NCBI GenBank assembly: GCA_946807835.1
Contig: OX327690.1
Coordinates: 17,704,501-17,768,500 of the forward strand
Source of the DNA: Ailanthus altissimus
Taxonomy: Eukaryota; Streptophyta; Magnoliopsida; Sapindales; Simaroubaceae
Length of the DNA: 64,000 nucleotides
Direction of reading: 5' to 3'
This document shows, one piece after another, positions 46,599-58,458 of this stretch; position 1 is the stretch's first letter, and every line of letters starts with the position of its first letter. The notes beneath the pieces were generated by a model, which worked only from the letters and a program-made list of their open reading frames with translations, was not told the origin of the DNA and ran no database searches. The translations under genes were made by a program, and so were the position numbers.

Positions 46599-48984
46599 TG
46601 TTGGAGCTGGTACTTACGTGCCATTCCAATATTGTCTAAATATTAACGATTAATATTTATACAATAAATATTTCAAATATAATCGTTAGTGCCATCCGAT
46701 TGTATAATTTAGAGGAGTTCAGATCTAGTTGAACGAAGTTTAAACCAGTGCTTAGATTAGTAATACTGAGAGTTATAAAATCTAAGAGTTAACAGGTTAT
46801 AAGAGTCAACGATATTTAAGGAGTTAGAGTCTTGTCTGAAATGAGACAAAGACTTGAGGGTATACTAGTAATGACATAGTTACAAAGAGTTGTAATAGGT
46901 GCTAGAAAATGTCATTATGTAAGTATGTTCTCAAACATTATGCTCATGATCTATTTTCATCAATGTGGGTTTGTCAGTGAATCCCTTGTGTATAGATCAG
47001 TGTGTGTCTATATTTGTAGGGTACAAATGGTTGTTCCTAACCGACCATGAACTTAGAGCTTGTATAGACATGCAGGTATTCAATTAAGACTGAATACTGA
47101 ACAGACTCACGAAGACCCCAATAGACATCCTATGAAGTCATTAATAGTGAGTCCTCTCAAGTTGAGTGGTATTTGTGGTCTTTTAACCTGATCTCCATGG
47201 TGGGCTTGTGAGTGATCCACCATACTTTGGTTTCACGGATGTCAAAGACCTTTTACAATCTGACCGCTACGTATCGCTGGGTGTGGTTTGATGTTCATAG
47301 AGTCCAATGTGCACAGATATGAGATCCGTCAGCTTATATAGGTATGTTGTATATCCCGATGCTCCAAGAATTGTATTTCAAAAAATCTTGTTACCACAAG
47401 TATAAAACCTCAAAAAAGAGTTTTTCGTATGGTTAAATAATATAACAAAGGAGTTTGCAAATATTGTTTTATAAAATATAAATCTAGAGATAATTACATG
47501 GATAAGCATATAGGAATTTGACGGTATTGATTTATATCTCTACACATCTAATATATAAGTGACGGAAAGATTATACATATATACTTTGACATCAGCCTGT
47601 ATGGTCTAATGAGCTGATTTGTAATATCTATGATATGTACGTAGATCATTAATCACAGACTCATGAAATAGTCCATTTAACAAATTTGGCATGGACTTAG
47701 GGAGTCCCATAATATGAAGTATATTAGTTATGCAATGGGGTAGCGTACTAGATTGAATTGTTTAATCTAGTAAAATTTTAGCAAAACCAAATATTTATTT
47801 TAGGAACCCTTGGAATTTGTGTGTGTCAGGACTTAAGTATTAAGTACGTTAATTAGTTAACAATTGTTGTTGACCTATTAAATATTGACACGAGATACAT
47901 AGTGAGCCTTTGGTTAAGTGTACTTATGTGTGTGGTTAAGTGAGACTTTCTTTGGATTAACTTGGTAATCAAATAAATACTTAAAAGTAAATTTATTTAA
48001 TTGATTATTAATTATTAAGTAATTAATTAATTAATTTAATTGTTAAATAAATATAAAAATAACTTAAATTAATAGTTAATTAGGGTTGTGTTAATTAAAT
48101 ATCTAATTAAGTTTAATGGTTAAGCAAAGTTTAACTTAACTTAGGTTAATTAGTTAACTAAAATTGAGTTAAGGTTAGATATTTTGATAACTTAAAAATT
48201 AAGTTATTAATTTAATAATCTAACCATCGTTAAAAGTTAATAATAGTTTAGTTACTTTATTTGAAACAAATATTAAATGATTATGTTAATTCATTTCATA
48301 TAAAAATATAAGTGTGGTCGGCCATTCTTTTTATAAGAGTAAAGAGTTCATTTTTTTTTGTCTTTAAGGATGGTTAACAAGTGAATGAAAACCTAAAGGA
48401 AATGAGAAGCTTATTTTGGTTTTGGGTTTTAAGTGTTAAAAACAAGGAAAAATTAAAATAATTCCATTTCTTCATTTAGTTAGTCATATTACAAGCATTT
48501 GATCAAATGATTTTGTTGTTCAGATGTTGAATTAGAACAAAATCATTGATTACTTTGTAGTGAAAATATAGTTTAAGTGTTAAACTAAAGGTTAAAAGTT
48601 AATCTTAGGGTTTAAGTGTTAAACCAGTGTTGGAATTAAAGCTACTATTCTAACGACTCAAGTTCACCCCATTAAGTTCTAGAATTGTCAACGGGTTCAT
48701 TTCAAGTGATACTCTAGCTTATACAGTTCCAAAGGCTTGTGAGATGATTATTCACAATCCTAATATTAATATGATTAATATATTTTATTTTGTTTATTGG
48801 TATAATGGAACAAAAATTAATCGTGTTTATTGTTTTAAAAAATTAGATTTTTAACTTTCACTGCGCATGTTTACATATCAGATACATAGATTGTATATAT
48901 GTATATATATTGTACGTGATGCATATATATGTATAAAGGACATAAATACCACATGCATACACTCAATTTTAATTGGCACCAACA
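46599..48984 (+). mobile_element. C2 3' LTR, 2386 bp
   Basis: Starts TGTTGGAGCTGGTACTTACG and ends AATTGGCACCAACA, directly followed by the TTGTG target duplication. It is the most complete LTR of this family here and the best reference for the fragments at 5449, 6785, 10169, 17825, 18690, 37166 and 39480. The minus-strand frame at 46408-46629 spans the pol/LTR boundary and is not a gene. Confidence 0.8.
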
Positions 48985-49451
48985 TTGTGATCGGGGCGAT
49001 AGACTTATAGGATCAACGAGAGCGTTGACTAGCCTCTTCCCCTTATCAGCCGAAGAACACCCACAATTAACACCTTCGCTCGACCACTTATTCTGAAGCT
49101 GAACAGTGTGAGCATACCTTAGATATTTCTGCCTGATCCCCCTAATCCAAGAGTTTAAAAGAGACGAGGATGTTTCTTACTACTGTCTCCTTGTTCTATT
49201 GCAGAAAAAGACTAGAGAAGAATTAGATCAACGACATTAACTTTATATGAAAATCGAGCACCATTAAAGAAATTTTGAGAATTACCTATTCTTTTTTATT
49301 TTTTTCCTTGCCTCAACAATTCAACAAGCTGGCTGACCAGACCTGTACTCTCCAAATTTTTCTAAGTGAAAAGTACCTCTATTGAAATTGCTTATCTCTA
49401 AGATTGAGCAACCCTATTATTCTCTTCCCAAGTCAACTTTAGTTTGTCCAT

Positions 49452-50082
49452 CTAGAATGATGTTGAAATAACAAGAACTAATAGATTATAAACCGCCAAA
49501 AAAATCATAAAATACAGAGCATGAAAAAAATATGAACCTAATTTAGAAAAAAAAATAAAAACGTGATAAGTGCCCGAGCAACTCGACATGCTCTGGACCT
49601 TATTCCTTATCGGGAAAAAAATCATAAATGTTTTCATTTGTGATAACTTGAGGTTAGATCCTATATTGACATGTCTCTTCTCACCATCATAAGCAAAAAG
49701 ATAATAAAACTCTTTATGTTGATCAGAGTTCACCCTATTCTGATAAATTTGCCGCAATTTAGGAAAGGTAGGCTCAATATATTTGATCTTTAACCACATT
49801 ACATACAGACTGACTAGTTTTCTCTATGAATTCATAATCAATTTGCAAGTTGCTAAGTTTAGATAGGAAAACATATAAACTAAAATATTATTAAAGAGGA
49901 AGTTTTAACCCTAATTTGAAATAAACAAGATTAATAGCCACCTCTTCAACTGGCGGCACACTAGCATACTCATCCTCACAAAGTACCCTTAGTGTAATTA
50001 TACTCAATATATTATGGTTCACCTTGAACAAGTCAAGATTCTTTTGTTTCACACCTGAAGGATGGTGGAATAGACAGTCCAA
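49452..50082 (-). pseudogene. Element B Transposase_28-like protein, N-terminal part
   Basis: Two minus-strand frames follow one another. The first (50082-49891) ends with PPVEEVAIN then VYFKLGLKLPL, the P.E..VYF..GLRLPL signature of the plant Transposase_28 domain (PF04195). The second (49799-49452) includes FPKLRQIYQNR and EFYYLFAYDGEKRHVN, matching the later ...YYL.....K part of the same domain. Intervening sequence is frameshifted. On the minus strand the next expected portion is the coiled-coil C-terminus at 36658-36353, separated by the C2 insertion. Function of the family is unknown; this copy is broken. Confidence 0.55.
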
Positions 50083-50253
50083 CTCAAATTGGACCTCTTC
50101 ATTAGTCCATGAAATAAATAGTTTCTTCTTGTTTGGATTTCTTGGCTAACTAAATGTTGATACTCTCCTCCATGAAGCACTAATCGGTACTTTCACATTA
50201 TTAGGTGTTCGCTTAGAGTCAGCAAAACCATTAAGAATCTCTACATTGGTGCT

Positions 50254-51703
50254 TGATAAGGATAAATTTATCATATATTTTCTCATATTTTTTATGTTGA
50301 TATTTTATTATTTTATGAGAATAGATGGTTATTCATGTACATTATTGTTATTTATAGGGACTTGAACGAAATTTAAAGAAATGACGCAAAAGGAGCAAAA
50401 ATAGGGACTAAAATGTAAACTTTTCAAAATATGTGTCCAGCGCCCCAGCACCATGAGGATTATCGCCCTAGCACTGGAATAGTGATCGAAATAAGAAAAA
50501 TGACTTGTTTAAGTCGCATCTAGGGCCTCAGCACCAAATAGTCACAGCACCAGCGATAGGCCAGAGCCTCAGCGCTAACATCCCATTACTCCAACGGTGA
50601 AACCTTTTTCATGTGTCCCCCTAGCGACAACTGCATAGCGCCCCAGCGGTAGTGAGAGTCCTTGTCCAACGAGAATTGAGATTTTCAAGCTGATATCAAT
50701 CCCTATAAAAAGTTACTCGTTTCCAGCCGTTAAGAATCAACCTAGAGAACCCAAGACACATTCAAGAACACCAAAAATATAGAGCACAAGTCTTGGAGAG
50801 CAATAGGAGTTTAATTGAAGCAACTTTAGAGAGAGATTCAAGGCGTTCTTCGGCATCAAAAGTATCGTAGGCAACGCAATTAAGAGCAATTCGGCGTCTA
50901 TATCGGTTTGCTATTGATTGTATCATGATTTATTATTATTTTTACTACTGTTCTCCTGTAGTTATGAACTAAATTTATTTTCTAGGATTAATACTTGAAC
51001 TCAATATGTGTGCTTAATTGTCATATCTTTTGAATATTTAATAAACTTAGTTCTTTGATCTTCAAATTACTTGATCTGAATGCTTTAATATATCTGGCCA
51101 ATATATGGTGAATGAGTTGGTAATATTGTTGATAAACTCGGAAGAGGAATCATAATATTTAGACATAGGTAATTTGATGCATGATTGTAGAGTAACATTC
51201 AATGTTGCATATGCAAGTTTTAATTTAGGATAGGAATATACCTAATTGGCATGTATGATCAATAAGACTTAATCTTAATGAATCTTAATTTATTACAAGT
51301 ACTATAGGAATATAGGTATTTGGTAAATTAAGGTATACTTGTATGACCTTGGAAGAGGCTTGTGAATACATTAATGTCTTGATCAATAACAAAGACTAAG
51401 GGAGTTAAATATTAGAAGATTAATCATTAGAAAGCATATTGAGGGATAGTATTAATCCTAGGTTTTCTCTATATTGCTATCACCTAATTCTCTTTGCATT
51501 GTGTTTTTACTTTTATATTTTTTACATTCATTCTTAGATTTTTATTTTTCTGAATAATTATTAGGAAGACATAATTTTAGTAATTGATTAAAAAGAAAAA
51601 ATTATCCCTATGGGTTCGACATCCGACTTATTTAGTCCCTTTATTACTTGCATACGATAGTGTATACTTGCACTTATTTATAAAATATAAAAATATCGCA
51701 TCA
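50254..51703 (+). mobile_element. Athila/Tat-like solo LTR with target duplication
   Basis: Starts TGATAAGGATAAATTT and ends ATATCGCATCA, 1450 bp. Flanks GTGCT (50249-50253) and GTGCC (51704-51708) differ at one base. The tail has CCCTATGGGTTCGACATCC and TATACTTGCACTTATT, the typical TGTGGATTCGAC...GCACTTG ending of Athila/Tat LTRs. The layout matches 24530-25898, and it includes a GC-rich GCGCCCCAGC segment (50440-50660). It sits in element B just upstream (minus strand) of the antisense-type frame, so it arrived after B. Confidence 0.7.
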
Positions 51704-52667
51704 GTGCCTACTCCTTAGATAGACCCCCGACCAATTAATTAGAGACCTCAATCCTTCTGAGCATTCTGACTTTTGACTTTTCCAGTTGAGCTACTCTCAA
51801 ATGCTTAAGTCACCATTAAAGTCACTAGAATCATGACTAGATATATTCTGGAAGTCTTCAGCTGAAGACATTATTCTACTTACACCCAAACATAAAATGA
51901 AGGGGACAACCTATTAATAATCTATTACACTAGGCACTCAAGATACAAATGAACACTCAACATCCTTAAGTCGAGCACTTAAATTTGAATAATAGATACA
52001 TTAAAAAATATGTAAAATGCAAAATAAAATAAAACAACAAAGAAAAGGCACTTAAAAATGAAGAAATACAATAAAAAATATTTGTACAAAAATCATTGAA
52101 GTTAAAAAGTAGATGATCTGAAAGAACATATAGGTTATTTCTCTTTAAATTATGTGGCTCCTCTCTTTTAAAATTTCTAAATAAAATAAAAACTAAAAAC
52201 AAAGGGGTTGTGCCTATATATAAGTAGTCCTTAGAGAAATCTCACCTGTTAATATAAGATTCCAAGACTGAAACACCCTCACAAGTGAAAGGTCCTCTCA
52301 TTTAACACATCCTTTCAAGAGCACACCTTAATCATCCAATCAGTATCAACAGTTTAAAATGAGATCACATCGACAAATTTCAAAAGACTCTATTATTCAT
52401 TTAACCACCTGTCAATGCACGTTTCTCGAATGGTCACCAAACATTAAATGTACTTTTTGGCACCAATTTCAAACACCATTCCTCACTATTGTTATGGCAA
52501 TACAATTATTTCATGTGATTCTAGAATAATCTAATAAGCATTCTGCTCCTACCGAGGACTTAACATGTGGCTCGCGAACTTAATGAGGTCACTAGACTAA
52601 AAACTACTACTAGTTTCTACTGTTGACAAGTCAATATTAAAATTTGAGAGACTTTTATTTTCTCTTG
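51704..52667. other. Element B interior, non-coding remnant
   Basis: Between the solo LTR and the right LTR. A 78-residue minus-strand frame (51966-52202) is hydrophobic and F-rich because of AT composition, and is not called. No PBS was recognised next to 52668. Confidence 0.4.
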
Positions 52668-53407
52668 AGATTCTGGCCAAAGCCCAATCCTCAGAAGAAC
52701 CACTGCAACCTACCAGAAGACTTATCATATAGGCATATCCCAAAATCCCTCTAAGAGGCCAACCATGTAAGTCCTCTAGAAGGTTGACCACGTAAGTCTT
52801 TCAAGAGACTGACCCTTTAAACTTTAAGAGGCAGGTGAGAAGGTGTCTACCTACCATTAAATGATTACTCACACTCACTTTATTCTTGATGACTCATACT
52901 GCCCTTTTCTTGAGGACCCTAGAGTTGTAAAAGATACAACTTAGTTCCAATAAGACTCTACAATTCTAATTATAAAAGAACTCTACAAGCCTTAAATTTA
53001 ATTCTAAAAGAATTTTACAACCAAGCACAATAATGTCGATAAAAAGAGACTAAACAGTGAAATAAGGGTGAGATTCTTATTTACTGCACATTTTTCTTCG
53101 CCTATTCTTTCTGATTAGAAAAAAAGGAAAAAAATCCTAAGACTCTATTAATAGAAGCTACATTTGAAAATACCATAACTCTTTTTATTCTTGTAAAAAG
53201 AATATTATTTACTAATATATTTAAGTGAGTTGATTATACTAAATAAAGTGGATGTAAGTTCATATGAATCAAACCATTATAATTTTTTTTGTGTGTGTGT
53301 TTGACTTACTCAATTTGAGATTCTAAAAAAAGCTCAATACACACCAAATAATAGTCATCTTAGCCAATATTTTTTAAAAGACTCAATTATTGTTTACAAG
53401 AATAAAC
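52668..53407. mobile_element. Element B, right LTR
   Basis: Starts TGAGATTCTGGCC and ends AAGAATAAACA (TG...CA). Colinear with 33512-34167 and somewhat longer, with extra sequence around 52880-52940. AAGAGGCC / GGTTGACC / AGAGACTGACC segments near the start look like a short internal repetition. No target duplication could be read. Confidence 0.65.
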
Positions 53408-54361
53408 AAATTTAACTCTTAAGTTTTGAAAATCTCTCAAATTTCAAGATCAACAAAAACTATTTGTTTCGGCCAAGAATAACTTTGCACTTTTAAATTT
53501 TGGGTTTAATACAAATTGGTATTATTTTTATAAAATATATTATGTTTTTATTAAAGGAGCTTCATTAACAAAAAAGGGGCAAACAACAAAAGAACCTCAA
53601 TCTCTTTCCGAACCTCCTATGACCAATAAAGATTCATATGAAAGTTGACAATAAAAGATTGTAAGATGAAGTATTGTGATTTACATCTCAAATAAACAAA
53701 AGCTGCCTTTCACTTTTTTTTTTTCCTTTTGGGAAAAAGAGGCTCTCACATGTAATTGCCTAAGAATTTATCATTGGAGGGTCGTGGTTCACTAAAGAGT
53801 TTCAATGCATAAAACAAATTGTGGTATTTTCTAGCTCGTACCAACAGTATTTTTTTCCTTGAAAATTAAGGTATGTGGTTATGGTTATGAATCTCTCGAA
53901 TCTTTGTATTTTCATTTGATAGTGAAATAATGTTAGATATTCATCTCATTATATATTATGATCAAAGCTTATTCAAGATAGATTTACTTCTGATCTCAGT
54001 GAATAATTTTTATAAGTTAAATGATTTTAAACCTTTGAAATTTAATTTATTCGATTAAATTAACTAAGGTCTAAAAGAAACTAAAGAGAGGTCAACCGTT
54101 TTATATATAAATATTTTGGGAATTTATTGTGTTAATCGACGTCGATATGAATTTAATCTATTTATATAATATATGCTTGGTTCATATAAATCAATATAAA
54201 TCCCATCAATCTATTTACCTCAAATTCATTTGAAATTTGAAATTTTGATTGAATAATAAATGAGTGATATTAAATCTTTTAAGTAGTATCATAATATTTT
54301 TTTATCTTAAGTGATGTATCAAATAATTATTAGATAATAAATAATATAAAAAGTGAATTTG
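53408..54361. other. AT-rich intergenic DNA, nothing recognised
   Basis: No coding or repeat structure supported. Confidence 0.45.
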
Positions 54362-55154
54362 AAAAGAGTTAGGCTATTTGAACCCACCAAAATACTCAGA
54401 CAAATTTACTCTCTTAATAAATCCATTTTTAAAGTCTAAAATTTTAAATTTTAAGTTATAAATCTACATTAATTTCTAATATAACTTTATTAAATTAAAT
54501 TATTATAAAAAAATCAATTTTTACTAAATATCCATATAAATTCTTAATACTAAATATTTTTTTCTGTGAAAATTTACTTATTTAAAATTATAAGCTATAA
54601 CATCAATTGACCAATTAAGAAATTTTAGCAATCACAAAAACAATTATTTTTTATTTGTTTATGTTAAAGTATTTGTTCTTAAAAAAGGTCCAGAGTGTTT
54701 ATTTTATTAAATTTTTAAACACCCATTATATTTTGATTGATTTAATTAAATTATTTACCATATAATTTATTTTTTGATTGGGTTTCATCTAGTGGTGAAT
54801 GATCTCAAATTTGCTTATATTAAAATTTACAATTCTGAATTTTATTTTATAAACTAGCCTCAATTACTAATATGATCTTATTAATTTTAATGATTAAAAA
54901 ACTATTATTTTTAATAAATACCCGTATAATTATTGTTAATATCAAATAATTTTTACAATTGTTTCTTCATAAAACTTAAAAATAATTATCAACGTTTGAC
55001 TTATGAGTATTTAGTAAAAATAAGTTTTGTTATAATAATTTAATTTTGTAAAATTGTATAATATAAAATTTAAAAGTTTTAAATTTTAATGGTGAATTTA
55101 TTGAGAAAGTAGATTTATTGAGTATTTTGATGAATTCAAATAGTTCTACCTTTT
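54362..55154. mobile_element. Long-TIR AT-rich MITE, ~790 bp
   Basis: The left end AAAAGAGTTAGGCTATTTG and the complement of the right end AAAAGGTAGAACTATTTG start inverted repeats of about 190 bp. Shared words are CACCAAAATACTCA / CATCAAAATACTCA and CTCTTAATAAATCCA / CTCAATAAATTCACC. Words repeat again near 54780-54960, so the interior may be an older partial copy. There is no ORF. Target duplication not readable. Confidence 0.5.
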
Positions 55155-57398
55155 GAAAGTTACAAAAATTAAATATACAATAAATGATTAATTAACACAT
55201 TACTTTGAATAAAAAAATATTGAAAATTTACTTTAAAAATATAGCATTTAAAAAAAAAGTATGAATGAGGATGAGAAATCTTATTTACTAAATACCAATC
55301 CTTACCTTTTATTTTTACTTGAACTTAAAAGATTACAAGTGCAAAGCTAATTCATGATCATTCGAACAATGTTTAAAGACACTTGAAAAATATAGTGTGA
55401 TCCATAAAAGATTTCGCAAATTTTTTATATAAAATAAAATTTTATTATATTGATATTCATGAATGTTGAACCTATGAATACATCTATTAAATTGTCATTT
55501 TAGGCAACACAAAATAATGAGAAAAATCAACAAGAAAATTATTGTTGTATGGCCCCATGAAAAGATTTTAATTTTCTTGGAGTTGCTATACATGGACCCT
55601 TTGATCTTAATTCTGCCAAGTAGGGCATCTCATCTGGTATATCACCATTCACCCCGGCATTGGATTGGGACATTTTTGGGTGGACCTAACATCAAAGGAC
55701 TCTTATGATCTTATCACCTATCATTTAATATGAGAATCCCATTCACCCATTTTAGCCTTTTAATCTCATAGCATATTCTTTTTCCTATAACACTGTTTTT
55801 TTTTTTTTTCAATTCATTAGCTGAAATCATGTCAAGAAATGGCAACCCTTGAAAAGTCAATGGACAATAGAAGAGCAAGTGCCTAAGATGGTAAAATTTT
55901 TGCCATTTTGGCAATGAAAACCTCCTTAGCCATGCAAAACTATGCAACACTTTTGTGTGAATCTTGAACCCTTTTTCCTTTTTCCTCCTTGTTTTTGGAA
56001 TTCAACCCACACCACTCTTCTTTGTTCTTTCACTTATTTTATATGTTCTTTTCATATGCAACTAATACATATTACATTAAGGGTGGACCAACTCATTTCT
56101 GGTTCCGGCTAAGTTTTATTTTTATAGAATAAAATCAAACTTAGTTAAGGAACTAAAATACATCAATTGATAAGTTTTTGGATCTAAAAAATGTAAAATT
56201 TAAGTTCTCATTTTCAATTTTCAAATATATAACTATAAAATTAACATCCAATGCTTTTTTTTTTTCTTTTTCTTTTTTTTTTCATTTTAATTCAATGACT
56301 TAATAACATAACATAAGTAATCGACCAAGTGAAGCTAAATTGAATTAAAAGTTAAATAGTACAAAGGTGACCTGGAAGTGGAGAAATATAATGTAATAGC
56401 ATTTTGACATGCATGAATTTTAATTGGAGGAACTGTAGTTGGCCCATCCCAAGTTGCAACCACCATCCATTGCTATCACCATACTCGTTTCACAGTTCTA
56501 TCTAATCATTTAATTGTGCATGTTAATATTTATTTTCAAAAAATAAATAATTAAAATTAAAAAAATCTCTGCCACCGTCGCTCACAAAGTAGTGACCACG
56601 AGTTGCTAGTCTTCGATAATGGTAGTAGTTGTAAAAACGATTAAAATTTATATATTAAATTTTATTATTTTTTATTTGCATAATAAATAATAATATTTAT
56701 AACTGAAAAAAAGTAAAAGGTGATCAAATAAAATAGAGAAGAACATAGCATCCACCACTCTATTGTTAAACGATTGAGCGGTGATTTATATTGTTATTAT
56801 TATTAAAAATAATAAATATTAATATTTTTAATAATAGTGGCAATGCAAGTCACTACTCTTATCATTTGATAATAGTTGACAATGATCATTGCCCTTTTCA
56901 TTTTATTTGATTGTCTTTTAGTCAAAAATAATTATAATATATATATATTAAAAAAAATAAAGTTTAATAATATAATTTTTTTATTGTGTTTATGATCTCC
57001 ACCGTGTTAATAGCGACTCATCAACGATAATGAGAGAGGTTTTTTATTTTATTTTATTATTTATTTAATTATAAAATAAAATATAAAAAATAAATACTAA
57101 AAGTTTAAATTTATTAAAACTTGTCATTTGTTTAATTTTTTTAATTTTAAATTTAATTTTATGTCATATGTTCTATTAAAATTATATTATTTAAATTTTA
57201 GCAAATAAGAATATTATTGTATAATAAAATGTGCTTGTTAAAATAATAAGTAATAAACTAATGAATTAAAATAAAATTAAAATTTTTAATATAATAATAA
57301 AAAAAAATATTAAGCTGTATTTTAAAAATAAAATTATCTTTTATCTATTTCCCATTTTTTTTTTAATTTAAAAATTAAAACTCATTCCACAAAAATGG
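55155..57398. other. Upstream intergenic region of the ARF gene
   Basis: AT-rich with long A and T runs and small palindromes such as TTATTAAAAATAATAAATAT (about 56795). Short frames at 55517-55708 and 55714-55950 have no recognisable domain. I did not find a convincing TGTCTC/GAGACA auxin response element here. Distal regulatory sequence of the ARF gene is likely to lie in this stretch, but nothing specific can be shown. Confidence 0.4.
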
Positions 57399-57406
57399 TA
57401 TAAAAG
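57399..57406 (+). promoter_or_regulatory. Candidate TATA box of the ARF gene
   Basis: TATAAAAG lies about 1050 bp before the start codon. It is followed about 100 bp later by a pyrimidine patch (CCTCTCTCACAC and CTCTCTCTCTTACAC, about 57508-57560), common near plant transcription starts. A start of transcription near 57430 is inferred from the usual 25-35 bp spacing. No transcript evidence is available. Confidence 0.4.
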
Positions 57407-57429
57407 TAAATATTTTCAACTTTGAGGCT

Positions 57430-58458
57430 ATTCTAACCACTCTTCTTGTTGTCTGAAATAAGCACCAATACTAAAAGTCACAGAGAGCAGAAAATTTGCA
57501 AAATCCCCTCTCTCACACTTTGATAAAAATCTGACACTCTCTCTCTTACACTGTTTCTCTTTTTTTTTTAAAGTAGTATAAAATGACAGCAACAATTAAT
57601 GGCAGTTGTTTGTTGATTGATTGGAGCTGAGAGAGAGCAAAAGCAGTAGCTAGCAGAAGTTCCAGTAGTAGTAGTACCAGCAACACAGCAGAGTCTTAGC
57701 TCTCCACCACCTCTATTTTTCATTTTACTAGAACAGAGAAACCAAAAATCATCATCCCAATAGATAGATATAAATTATTATATGTATATGTGTTCTCGTC
57801 AAAAATCTATATATACCCATCTGTGACACAGTTTCGTGTAACTGCTGTACCTGCTTCCCGTGAAACTTGTTCAGTTTTCTTGCTAACTGATTCTTAGTAC
57901 ACGCATTAGTTTTAAGTTTGGTGGTGTTTCTGAAGGATCTGGGTCTGTCTAAAATCTCATTTTTGAAGCAAAAGTTGGTATCTTTTTTTAAAACTTAGAT
58001 CTGCTGGTTTTGGCTTGAGCTGAAATGGTGGGGGTTAAGTTGTTAAGGATGGTGGCATGAGGATTTTGGTTCTAAGTGCAAAACTTGTTTTGGGGTTTTG
58101 GGTGGAGAAGATAAGAGGAGCATATGAAGCTGAAATCGATTGTGTTTTGTAGCAAAACCGGTTTCGGTTGATGAGATCATTGTGAATTTGTGTCCTTTTT
58201 TTAGCTTCCAATGACGTTTCATGTTCAGTAAGTAGTATGTGGTTTTTGATAGCTAAATGCTAAAGTTTTCATTTTGGTGAACTTTGTCAATCTTCATTAT
58301 TTGTTAAGGGGAAAGTGAAGGTATGGTTATGTTGTGTAGAGAGGAGGAAGTGATACAGTGCCTTGGGAGTACTGAGTGTGCTTAAAGATTATATTCCTCC
58401 GGATCTTTAGCTTGTGGGTTTAAAGTTGGTTTTGAAGTTGTTGAATCTTGCGCAGAAA
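57430..58458 (+). promoter_or_regulatory. Long ARF leader with upstream ORFs
   Basis: Between the presumed transcription start and the ARF ATG lie several short AUG-started frames ending before the main start: 57583-57630 (15 codons), 58025-58060 (11), 58124-58171 (15), 58171-58185 (4, overlapping the previous stop as TGATG), 58211-58231 (6) and 58323-58385 (20). Upstream ORFs are known to limit translation of several ARF mRNAs. GT-AG sites (for example GAAG/GTATGG after 58320 with CGCAG at 58455) would allow a leader intron that removes the last one, so the mature leader is unresolved. Confidence 0.5.

Larger units (their letters stand above)
37166..48984 (+). mobile_element. Ty1/copia element C2, end-to-end with TSD
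   Basis: The 11.8 kb element is bounded by LTRs at 37166 and 48984 and flanked by a perfect 5 bp duplication TTGTG (37161-37165 and 48985-48989). The LTR start is TATTGGAG on the left and TGTTGGAG on the right, a G-to-A change of the terminal TG. The internal order on the plus strand is leader motifs, integrase, RT, then 3' LTR, all decayed. It sits inside the antisense-type frame of element B, so it is younger than B. It contains a nested Del/Tekay-like LTR (40322-42817) and a second, partial LTR. Confidence 0.75.
33512..53407 (-). mobile_element. Large LTR element B with antisense-type ORF
   Basis: Direct repeats at 33512-34167 and 52668-53407 bound about 18.5 kb of interior. Read on the minus strand, the interior has a Transposase_28-like frame (50082 down to 36353) and a tandem array (36030-35560). 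No gag, RT or integrase of this element is visible; the copia domains inside belong to the nested C2. Removing C2 (11.8 kb) and the solo LTR (1.45 kb) leaves an element of about 6.6 kb. Plant Tat-lineage Ty3/gypsy elements are known to carry extra ORFs antisense to gag-pol. A non-autonomous derivative of that type is the best fit, as inference. Confidence 0.55.

Noticed and set aside
58228..58455. Leader intron of ARF6 as a firm feature
   Set aside because: Several GT and AG pairs are possible (donors at 58228 and 58321, acceptor at 58455), but no sequence feature selects one. Left as a possibility in the leader entry.
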